DNA of 40,142 bases from positions 1 through 40,142 of the forward strand of contig DATJQV010000053.1 in the NCBI GenBank assembly GCA_035505375.1, given 5' to 3'. Source of the DNA: a bacterium (GTDB taxonomy: Bacteria; Hydrothermota; Tepidihabitantia; Tepidihabitantales; Tepidihabitantaceae). The notes beneath the pieces are model-generated. The model was not told the DNA's origin and ran no database searches. It was given only the letters and a program-made list of their open reading frames with translations. Positions 30,903-37,527 of this stretch are shown piece by piece. The stretch's first letter is position 1. Each line of letters starts with the position of its first letter. Made by a program: the position numbers and the translations under genes.

Positions 30903-32961
30903 CAGGGCACAAGCGCAAGCTCAAGCCCAAGCCGAAGGCCCAGAGTTGCTGTATCCGGATTCACGGCCGTGGACACGATGGTGGTGGTTCAATGTCGAAC
31001 TGCGCGATGAGGACATCAAGTCACAACTTGATTGGGTGAAGGCCAACGGGTTCGGCGGGGTTGAACTTGCCTTCATCTACCCATTGCCCGGACAGAAGCG
31101 CGGACCGGATTTTCTGAGTCCAGAGTGGTCGAGCAAGGTTGCCTTTGCCAAGCGCTACTGCGAGTCACTTGGACTGGGTTGCGACTTCACGTTCGGTACC
31201 CTGTGGCCTTTCGGCGGCACATTCGTGTCAGAAACCGATGCCTCCCAGCGGTTCGACGGGCCGTTGTCGCAACGGTTGGGCCGTTCGTGGGAGTTGCCGG
31301 CCGAGGGCAGGATACTGAACCACCTTGACCGGCAGGCGTTCCGTCGGTACGCGGACACGATGGGTGACGCGCTCGGTCTGGCGCTGAACGGGGCGAAATC
31401 GGCTTGGTTCTGCGACTCCTTCGAGGTCGAGACCGAAGGGCTCTGGACAACCGGATTCGGCCAGCGGTTCCAGGAACGGTTCGGGTATGACGTCCTGCCT
31501 TTCATGCCGAAGCTCGATGAGCATCCCGATGTGCGATACGACTATCGAAAGCTTATCGCTGACTACGTGCTGCATGAGTTCTACGAGCCGTTCACCGAGT
31601 TCAGCCACAGCCACAACTCGTTCACGCGGGCGCAGTGTCATGGCGCGCCATGCGACCTGCTGGCCGCGTACGCTGCGGCCGATGTGCAGGAGTCCGAGGC
31701 CATCCTGTTCGACCCTGAGTTCAGCCGAATCCCGGCATCGGCGGCTGTACTGTCAGGCAAGCCGGTCGTGTCGGCCGAAGCGTTCACTTGCCTGTATGGT
31801 TGGGTTCCGTACCCGGGGCCGGGTCCGCACCAGGGCGAGGAGCAGGTTGCCGACATCAAGTTGCTGGCGGATGCCCTGTTCGCGAACGGTGTGAATCACG
31901 TGTTCTGGCATGGGATGCCATACCAAGCGCAAGCCCAAGCTCAAGCGCAAGCAGGACAGGAACAAGCTGACAGCCGACAGCTAACAGCTAACGGCCGTAG
32001 CCACCCTTACTCCTCCCTCCCCCTCATGGGGGAGGGAATAGAAGGGAGGGGGGCAGCCACGGCTGACGGCCGGAGCATCGAAGCCGAAAGCCGTAGGCCG
32101 AAAGCCGTGGGCTCGTTTCATGCCAGCGTCTATGTGGGGCCCGACAGCGCATTCGCAGCAGAACTGCCGGAGTTCAATGCCTACATGGAGCGAGTTTGCG
32201 GAGTGATGAAGCTGGGGCGACCGTACTCGGACGTGGCCGTGTACCTCCCGCTGGAAGACCAGTGGATGAAGGGCGAACTGCCGCAGGAACAACAGAAGCC
32301 GAGCGCCAAGTACCACTGGGAGATGCACTATCTCAGACCTCCTTCGGAACTGCAAGGCCGCCAGCCGCTCTGGGTGTCAGCTCCGTTTCTCGAACAGTCC
32401 CGCTTTGAGGATGGGGTGCTCTCGGTCGGCGATGCGCGGTTCGGGCTGCTCTACGTTGACTGCGAGTGGCTCGACATGGACGGGCTTGTCCAGGTCTCGC
32501 AACTGGCAAAGGCAGGGCTGCCGGTGTGTCTCAAGCGGATACCGAAGCGGCCGGGCAGGGCCGTGGACAAACGGGCTGCTAAGGAGTATCAGCAGACTCT
32601 GGAGGCACTGACAAGGCTCAACAACGTGAGCAGCGACCTCGGGAACCTGAGCCAGGAACCGCCGCTCGTGTCCGGTCACGATGCGCCCGATTTCTGGTGC
32701 AGGGTCGTCGACGACGAACTACTGTTCTTCTTCGGACATCCGGCCTCTCGCGGCCTGACCTACCCGTTGGAGTATGGCCGGGCAGCTCAAGCAGGGCAGA
32801 CGGGTAGAGACCTGAGGTTCAACGTCGGCGGCAGCACTCCAGCATTCGAGCTGTCCCTCAAGTTCGGGCAGTGTGAATCGCTGTTACTTCGGGTGTCCCG
32901 GACCGGTCGAGTCGAACGACTAGACCTCGGCTACATGCCGCCGGCCCCGGTTATGGAGTGA
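30889..32961 (+). CDS. GH106-like hydrolase with two repeat insertions
   Basis: A 690-residue protein with no signal peptide. The region RPWTRWWWFNVELRDEDIKS, then GFGGVELAFIYP, resembles the start of family GH106 (alpha-L-rhamnosidase) and related hydrolases, and the operon position after rhaB and rhaA supports action on rhamnosides. GH106 members are usually about 1000 residues, so this is short and the family call is tentative. Residues 7-16 are QA dipeptides from a hexamer tract. Between WHGMPY (about 345) and SFHASVYVGPDS (about 409) lies a stretch encoded wholly by repeats (31924-32109). The GTG at 30889 overlaps rhaA; no strong ribosome site is visible. Confidence 0.7.
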   Translation: MAAPDRAQAQAQAQAEGPELLYPDSRPWTRWWWFNVELRDEDIKSQLDWVKANGFGGVELAFIYPLPGQKRGPDFLSPEWSSKVAFAKRYCESLGLGCDFTFGTLWPFGGTFVSETDASQRFDGPLSQRLGRSWELPAEGRILNHLDRQAFRRYADTMGDALGLALNGAKSAWFCDSFEVETEGLWTTGFGQRFQERFGYDVLPFMPKLDEHPDVRYDYRKLIADYVLHEFYEPFTEFSHSHNSFTRAQCHGAPCDLLAAYAAADVQESEAILFDPEFSRIPASAAVLSGKPVVSAEAFTCLYGWVPYPGPGPHQGEEQVADIKLLADALFANGVNHVFWHGMPYQAQAQAQAQAGQEQADSRQLTANGRSHPYSSLPLMGEGIEGRGAATADGRSIEAESRRPKAVGSFHASVYVGPDSAFAAELPEFNAYMERVCGVMKLGRPYSDVAVYLPLEDQWMKGELPQEQQKPSAKYHWEMHYLRPPSELQGRQPLWVSAPFLEQSRFEDGVLSVGDARFGLLYVDCEWLDMDGLVQVSQLAKAGLPVCLKRIPKRPGRAVDKRAAKEYQQTLEALTRLNNVSSDLGNLSQEPPLVSGHDAPDFWCRVVDDELLFFFGHPASRGLTYPLEYGRAAQAGQTGRDLRFNVGGSTPAFELSLKFGQCESLLLRVSRTGRVERLDLGYMPPAPVME
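31924..32109. repeat. Composite repeat inserted in frame in the GH106-like gene
   Basis: In order: five hexamers of CAAGCG or CAAGCC type (31924-31953), five heptamers GCTGACA, GCCGACA, GCTAACA, GCTAACG, GCCGTAG (31966-32000), a palindromic element rich in CCCTCC and GGGAGG (32003-32053), and four heptamers of AGCCGAA type (32082-32109). The whole is translated. A matching hexamer tract lies at 30910-30939 at the 5' end of the same gene. Confidence 0.8.
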
Positions 32962-33033
32962 CCAGGTCGAGACACGACTCAGCATTGCGTCCCGGCCGGA
33001 TTCTGCCCCTTGTTGGCGCTTCGCAAGTACTTA

Positions 33034-33061
33034 TTGACTCGTGGGCGAGTCCTGCTACAAT
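33034..33061 (+). promoter_or_regulatory. Strong promoter of the RRM gene
   Basis: TTGACT (33034-33039), a 16-bp spacer and TACAAT (33056-33061). The predicted start near 33068 leaves a leader of about 160 nt, unusually long for this window. Confidence 0.6.
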
Positions 33062-33080
33062 TAGAATGTTGGTTTCCAAG

Positions 33081-33223
33081 GGGACCGGCAACCAGCATAG
33101 AGTAATAAGGTCCCAAGGTTGCTTGTGTAACGTCAGGTGTCTATGAGTCCAAGTCTGTGTTTAGTCCAGACCCGCCCGTAGCTCCCTTCAACGATTCTCA
33201 AGCGCAAACATACGGAGGTCCGT
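33081..33223 (+). promoter_or_regulatory. Structured 5' leader of the RRM mRNA
   Basis: GGGACC (33081-33086) can pair with GGTCCC (33109-33114), and GCAACC (33088-33093) with GGTTGC (33117-33122). The order is interleaved, so the two helices form either a pseudoknot or two mutually exclusive hairpins. Near the start codon ACGG (33212-33215) and CCGT (33220-33223) can close a small hairpin over the GGAGG ribosome site. Temperature control would fit an RRM protein, but this is inference. Confidence 0.35.
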
Positions 33224-33227
33224 TATA

Positions 33228-33536
33228 ATGGGTACGCGCATATTTGTAGGGAATCTTCCCTTCAGCGCAACCGAGACACAGCTCAATGAGCTGTTCAGTC
33301 AGCATGGCGAAGTGACTTCGGTCAGCATCGTGAAGGACAAGTTCACGGACAGGTCACGGGGATTCGCGTTCGTCGAGATGACCGCTGCCGATGCAGCGAC
33401 CGCGGCGATTGCGGCCTTGAATTCGTACCAGATGGAAGGCCGGCCGCTCACCGTCAACGTGGCGCGCGAGCGCACCGAGCGTCCGCCCCGCGGCAACGAC
33501 CGTCGGTCGTCCCGCGACAGCGGCAACCGCTGGTAG
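33228..33536 (+). CDS. Single-RRM RNA-binding protein
   Basis: A 102-residue protein with one RNA recognition motif: RNP2 is IFVGNLPF (residues 5-12) and RNP1 is RGFAFVEM (about 44-51). The C-terminal 25 residues are rich in Arg, Gly, Asn and Ser. This is the architecture of cyanobacterial Rbp proteins, several of which are cold-induced. It is expected to bind single-stranded RNA in the cytoplasm. GGAGG lies 9 nt before the ATG. It has its own promoter, a long structured leader and a strong terminator, so it is monocistronic. Confidence 0.93.
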   Translation: MGTRIFVGNLPFSATETQLNELFSQHGEVTSVSIVKDKFTDRSRGFAFVEMTAADAATAAIAALNSYQMEGRPLTVNVARERTERPPRGNDRRSSRDSGNRW

Positions 33537-33555
33537 ACAGCCCTACGCGGCTTTC

Positions 33556-33586
33556 AAGGGCGGGCGCAAGCCCGCCCTTCGTTTTT
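33556..33586 (+). terminator. Rho-independent terminator after the RRM gene
   Basis: Perfect 10-bp arms AAGGGCGGGC and GCCCGCCCTT enclose a GCAA tetraloop, followed by CGTTTTT. It is the clearest intrinsic terminator in the window. Confidence 0.9.
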
Positions 33587-33599
33587 GCGGGCCTTGGCG

Positions 33600-33627
33600 T
33601 TGACATACCCCAGCAGCGCTATATCAT
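33600..33627 (+). promoter_or_regulatory. Promoter of the DUF6125-like gene, leaderless geometry
   Basis: TTGACA (33600-33605), a 16-bp spacer and TATCAT (33622-33627), then 8 nt and the ATG at 33636. It lies only 14 bp after the terminator T-run. Confidence 0.6.
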
Positions 33628-33635
33628 CACAGAGC

Positions 33636-34163
33636 ATGAGCGAGAGATTTCCACAACTCACAGGCCTGACTCGTGACGAACTGCTCGGTCTGATCGAGGA
33701 TTCCGCCAAGAACTGGCTGGCTCACGACGGGCTCTGGTTCCAGGCGGTCGAACGCGCTCACGGGCTCGATGCTGCCATCAAGGCCGACGCCGAGGCCTGG
33801 CGCGTCTTCACCGTCATTGAGGCGAAGCGGATCATGGAGCGACATGGGATTGCTCCCGGCGGTGGGATACCCGCGCTGGTCAAGGCGCTGTCGCTGAGGC
33901 TCTATGCCTTTCTGAACGAGCAGGATGTGGTTGGACAGACCGAGAATCGCGTGGTGTTCCGAATGCTGGATTGCCGGGTGCAATCGGCGCGCAAGCGCAA
34001 GTCGCTGCCTGATTTTCCCTGTAAGCCGGTCGGGCTGGTTGAGTACGAGTGGTTCGCCAAGACCATTGACCCGAGGATCGAGACCCGCTGCATCTGCTGC
34101 CCGCCGGACAAGCACCCCGATGACGTCTGGTGTGCGTGGGAGTTCACGCTCAGGCCAGAATGA
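33636..34163 (+). CDS. DUF6125-like protein
   Basis: A 175-residue soluble protein. The sequence follows the DUF6125 pattern as I recall it: LIEDSAKNWLAHDGLWFQAV, FTVIEAKRIMERHGI, VVFRMLDCRVQSARKRKSLP, DFPCKPVGLVEYEWFAKTID and ETRCICCPPDKHPDDVWCAW. The cysteines in DCRVQ, DFPCK and RCICCPP, plus a late WCAW, could bind metal or a cofactor. Function is unknown. The ATG at 33636 is set by a promoter whose -10 box ends 8 nt before it. The stop overlaps the radC start (ATGA). Confidence 0.75.
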   Translation: MSERFPQLTGLTRDELLGLIEDSAKNWLAHDGLWFQAVERAHGLDAAIKADAEAWRVFTVIEAKRIMERHGIAPGGGIPALVKALSLRLYAFLNEQDVVGQTENRVVFRMLDCRVQSARKRKSLPDFPCKPVGLVEYEWFAKTIDPRIETRCICCPPDKHPDDVWCAWEFTLRPE

Positions 34164-34903
34164 CGAAGGACGAGTTCCGCACTGCTCGACAGGGGCCGCC
34201 GGGGCCAATGTCGAATGACCGGAAGCCGACCATGAATGAGACGCCCGAGCACGAGCGGCCGCGGGAGCGGCTGGTCAAGGTGGGGGCCGCGAATCTCTCC
34301 GAAGTCGAGCTTCTGGCAATCATTATCAGTCGTGGCACCAAGGGAATGCCGGTGCGGGACATCGCACAGCAGCTCGTGAACCAGTTCCACTCCGTAGCCG
34401 AAGTGGGCCACGCAAGCGTCGAAGAGTTGATGCGAACACGCGGCATCGGTAAGGCAAAGGCGTGCCAGATAGTCGCCGCCTTCGAGCTGGCACGGCGCAG
34501 CGACGACACGCCCTGCGTGAAGGAGCGGGCCGACCTGTCTGACCCCAAAGAAGTGGCGCGTCGTGCGCGCTCAAGCGTGAAGGACTGGCGCAAGGAGTGC
34601 TTCCTGACATTCTATGTCGACTCTCGCAACCGACGCATCGGTGAGACCGAGGTATCGGTCGGCAGTTTGGACACAACTCTTGCGCATCCCCGGGAAGTCT
34701 TCGAGCGCGCAATCCGGGCCGGCGCTGCGAGCGTCATCGTCGCTCACAACCATCCGTCCGGAGACCCGACGCCATCGGACGACGACATCCGGCTTACGCG
34801 TCGTCTGATCGAGGCGGGGAAGATACTTGGTATCCGACTGCTCGACCACGTAGTGGTCTCGCGCGACAGCCACTACAGCTTTCGCGGCCACGCGCTGGTG
34901 TGA
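34160..34903 (+). CDS. radC: RadC family protein
   Basis: A 247-residue protein with the RadC layout: an N-terminal helix-hairpin-helix (RPRERLVKVGAANLSEVELL, MRTRGIGKAKACQIVAAFEL) and a C-terminal JAMM/MPN+ metalloprotease-like domain with AHNHPSGDPTPSDDD. Despite the name its biochemical role is not settled; a link to DNA repair was not confirmed. The ATG at 34160 is chosen because it overlaps the preceding stop. The first 25 residues are not conserved and an internal ATG at 34232 is an alternative. An array of heptamers follows the stop by 11 bp. Confidence 0.92.
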   Translation: MTKDEFRTARQGPPGPMSNDRKPTMNETPEHERPRERLVKVGAANLSEVELLAIIISRGTKGMPVRDIAQQLVNQFHSVAEVGHASVEELMRTRGIGKAKACQIVAAFELARRSDDTPCVKERADLSDPKEVARRARSSVKDWRKECFLTFYVDSRNRRIGETEVSVGSLDTTLAHPREVFERAIRAGAASVIVAHNHPSGDPTPSDDDIRLTRRLIEAGKILGIRLLDHVVVSRDSHYSFRGHALV

Positions 34904-34914
34904 GGATGGGACGA

Positions 34915-34949
34915 GGGGTTAGGGGCTAGGGATCAGGGGATAGGGATGG
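34915..34949. repeat. Heptamer array supplying the folE2 start region
   Basis: Five units: GGGGTTA, GGGGCTA, GGGATCA, GGGGATA, GGGATGG. The ATG of folE2 (34946) lies inside the last unit and the G-rich units upstream may serve as its ribosome site. Confidence 0.75.
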
Positions 34950-35749
34950 AGGATATACGCAGGCAGCCGAGCGCCGGCGGCGCACCGATTGACAAGGTCG
35001 GAGTCAAGAACCTCAGCTACCCGATTGTTCTGCTCGACAAGGCGCGGCGCAAGCAGCACACGGTCGCCCGTATCAGCATGTACGTTGACCTGCCCCGTGA
35101 GCACCGCGGGACTTACATGGGCCGGTTCGTGGAGATTCTAGGACGGCATCACAGCGAGATCGACCTGCACAAAGTCGGCACAATCCTTCGTGACATGAGG
35201 AAAGAACTCGAGGCCGATTCAGCGCATCTGGAGATGGAGTTTCCATATTTCGTCGAGAAGACGGCGCCGGTGTCGGGTGCGCGCGGACTCATGGATTATC
35301 GATGTCAGGTTGTCGCCGAACTGGGCAAGCGGTTCCGACTCCGCCTTGGCGCCGTCGTACCTATCGCGACGTTGTGTCCCTGCTCCAAGGATATGGTCGA
35401 GACGGGCGCGCATAACCAGAGGGCAGAAATCCGTGTCGCGGTTGAGTTCAGAGGTTTTCTGTGGCTTGAGGACCTGATTGACCTGGTGGAGGATTGCGGC
35501 TCGAGTGAAGTCTACTCGCTGCTTAAGCGTGAGGACGAAAAGCACCTGACGACGCTGGCCCTTGAGAACCCGGCGTTCGTCGAGGACGTAGTCCGAAAGG
35601 TGGCGAAGCGGCTCGACGAGCATCCGCTCGTGACCGGTTATGAGGTCGCGGTCGAGAGTTTCGAGTCAATCCACCATCACGATGCGTACGCGTACATTTG
35701 TCGTTTCCCGGGAACGGACAGTATCGACAGAACCGGAGGTGGCTGGTGA
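34946..35749 (+). CDS. folE2: GTP cyclohydrolase FolE2
   Basis: A 267-residue type IB GTP cyclohydrolase that makes dihydroneopterin triphosphate for folate or queuosine synthesis. Motifs include VGVKNLSYPIVLLD near the N-terminus, the metal-binding cysteine segment LCPCSKDMVETGAHNQRAEI, and ESIHHHDAYAYI near the C-terminus. The length is typical. The start lies in a heptamer array. The stop overlaps the next gene (GTGA). A queuosine role would suit the QueG-like gene elsewhere in the window, but folate is equally possible. Confidence 0.93.
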   Translation: MEDIRRQPSAGGAPIDKVGVKNLSYPIVLLDKARRKQHTVARISMYVDLPREHRGTYMGRFVEILGRHHSEIDLHKVGTILRDMRKELEADSAHLEMEFPYFVEKTAPVSGARGLMDYRCQVVAELGKRFRLRLGAVVPIATLCPCSKDMVETGAHNQRAEIRVAVEFRGFLWLEDLIDLVEDCGSSEVYSLLKREDEKHLTTLALENPAFVEDVVRKVAKRLDEHPLVTGYEVAVESFESIHHHDAYAYICRFPGTDSIDRTGGGW

Positions 35750-36375
35750 GAACACTTGTAGTAAACTGCTACCGTGAGAAGGCCGAAGAGAAGATCAAGG
35801 GCTACACTACTCAGGTCGAGCGCTTTACCGATGTCGTCGAAGTGCCATGGGGAGTTCTCGAGCCCGCATACGACCTTGCAGACTACTCGGCGGTCGTGAT
35901 TTCCGGCTCGCAGTGGCTGCTGTCAATTGAGGACCCGCCGGCACCGCTGACCGAATTCGTGCGAGGCCTGAAGTTGCCGGCGCTGGGTATCTGCTTCGGG
36001 CATCAACTTTTCGCCCGGGCGGCGGGGACGCAGGTCCTGTCGGGAGAGTTGATAGAGCGAAATGAGACAGTCATCGTCTCTGAACCGGGTTCGTTGTTTC
36101 ACGGCATGGAGCCGGAATTGGAGTTTCTCGAGAGCCACCGTGAGTATGTTGTCGCGGAGCCGATTGAGCGGGCAGGATGGCATCTCATGGCAAGGTCGGC
36201 TTCATGCGAGGTCGAAGCGATGCACCACCCGACCCGGCCGCTTTACGGAGTGCAGTTCCATCCGGAACGGTCCGGTCCCAATGGTGAGAAGCTGTTCGAC
36301 AATTTCTACCACCAGATAGTCTTTCCGTTCTCCAAGGGTGCCTACCAGCACCCGCGCGGGCAGTTCTACCGCTGA
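35746..36375 (+). CDS. Class I glutamine amidotransferase
   Basis: A 209-residue stand-alone GATase1 domain. The nucleophile Cys is in LGICFGHQLFARAAG and the His-Glu pair in YGVQFHPERSG, as in GuaA and TrpG type domains. No synthetase partner is adjacent, so the acceptor is unknown; stand-alone members include putative gamma-glutamyl hydrolases. The GTG at 35746 overlaps the folE2 stop and has GGAGG upstream, so translation is coupled to folE2. The C-terminal tail AYQHPRGQFYR is unusual for the family. It ends 12 bp before a convergent gene. Confidence 0.88.
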   Translation: MRTLVVNCYREKAEEKIKGYTTQVERFTDVVEVPWGVLEPAYDLADYSAVVISGSQWLLSIEDPPAPLTEFVRGLKLPALGICFGHQLFARAAGTQVLSGELIERNETVIVSEPGSLFHGMEPELEFLESHREYVVAEPIERAGWHLMARSASCEVEAMHHPTRPLYGVQFHPERSGPNGEKLFDNFYHQIVFPFSKGAYQHPRGQFYR

Positions 36376-36387
36376 CGTTCGCGCAGG

Positions 36388-37458
36388 CTACAGCCGGTAG
36401 AACTCGAACCTGGACCCGTCTCCGTAAGGGGGTAGGCGCAGTATCCCCACGCCTTTGCCGTCAAGGTCGGCGAACTCGGCCGTCCACGGGCCAGGCCAGA
36501 GCACGATGTGCTCGGTCACGGAGTCGCCCGAGAACATGTACAGCTCCTCGTTTCCTTTGTCATCAGCGAAGATGTCTGCGAGGATTGCGGTCTTGCCCTT
36601 TACCTTGCCAAAGAGACGGTCCGTCGCCGCGCGGAACGCTTCTGTGTTGTCCTGGTCTGGCTGGTCTCGATGGAGCTGACCGCGACGAAACCGGAAGGTC
36701 CCATCCTCATGGAACCGGCCATCCTTCAATTCCACTTCTCGGAACAAGGAGGCATGGACATCGTCACCTTCCCCTTCGAGAAGGATCAGCCGGTTGGCTC
36801 CGGTGTTGCGCGGGTCGGCAACCGCCCGCATTGAACCCTGGCCAATCTGCAACATGCCTCCGTCGTTCCAGATCTGAAGCAGGGTGTCCTGCTTCCAGCG
36901 GCACACGAGCAGTATATCCGGGCCCGCAGAGTCATCTCCATAATCAGGTCCGTAGTCAGGTGGACGCAAGCTCGTGGCGGAGATCAGGATTTCGTTCCTG
37001 CCGTCGTTGTCTATGTCGCCGATGCAGCCATCGGTGACCCAGAGCCGGTGGGAGTCCGCAGGCAGACTCAGGTTCGTCTGAGCAACGAGCGCCAGCGTGC
37101 CGTTTATCAGCTTGTACTTGCTGATGGTGCGGTCTATCGCGACCACAAACTCGTCAATTCGATCGCCGTCGACGTCGCCCCATAGACTGAAGCCGCACTG
37201 GCTCAGGGAGTCGTGTCGCGTCAGGGCCGAGTCGAGTCGGGGAAGGTCGTATGTCCTCTTGAGCGTCCCGGATTGCCATGCGTAGGCTATCACTCTATCG
37301 CCGCTATCTGAAAGGAAGCAGGCCGCGCCAGAAGTATCAAGAACGGCAAAGCCGCTGAAACCGGGAGGGAGTCTGCCGGAGTAAGTGGGGGCCTGCAGCT
37401 TCATGTCGCCGCCCAACGTTAGTACGGGGAGAAATGCGAGGGCCAGTATCCTGACCAC
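36388..37458 (-). CDS. Secreted FG-GAP/VCBS-repeat protein
   Basis: A 356-residue exported protein with a short signal peptide (MVRILALAFLPVLTLGG). It carries FG-GAP-like calcium-binding motifs such as GDVDGDRIDEFVVA and GDIDNDGRNEILIS, and a later AEFADLDGKGVG, suggesting a beta-propeller like integrin alpha N-terminal repeats. There is no sorting signal or other domain. The GTG at 37458 is 5 nt after a -10 box. Ligand unknown. Confidence 0.82.
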   Translation of the reverse strand: MVRILALAFLPVLTLGGDMKLQAPTYSGRLPPGFSGFAVLDTSGAACFLSDSGDRVIAYAWQSGTLKRTYDLPRLDSALTRHDSLSQCGFSLWGDVDGDRIDEFVVAIDRTISKYKLINGTLALVAQTNLSLPADSHRLWVTDGCIGDIDNDGRNEILISATSLRPPDYGPDYGDDSAGPDILLVCRWKQDTLLQIWNDGGMLQIGQGSMRAVADPRNTGANRLILLEGEGDDVHASLFREVELKDGRFHEDGTFRFRRGQLHRDQPDQDNTEAFRAATDRLFGKVKGKTAILADIFADDKGNEELYMFSGDSVTEHIVLWPGPWTAEFADLDGKGVGILRLPPYGDGSRFEFYRL

Positions 37459-37463
37459 GGCTC

Positions 37464-37492
37464 ATTGTGACGCGACTTGGTCGGTCTGTCAA
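37464..37492 (-). promoter_or_regulatory. Promoter of the FG-GAP gene, leaderless geometry
   Basis: On the minus strand TTGACA (37492-37487), a 17-bp spacer and CACAAT (37469-37464), then 5 nt and the GTG at 37458. Confidence 0.5.
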
Positions 37493-37527
37493 GTGGCAGA
37501 GGTCCAGCGGGTAAGTTGCGAGGCGGG

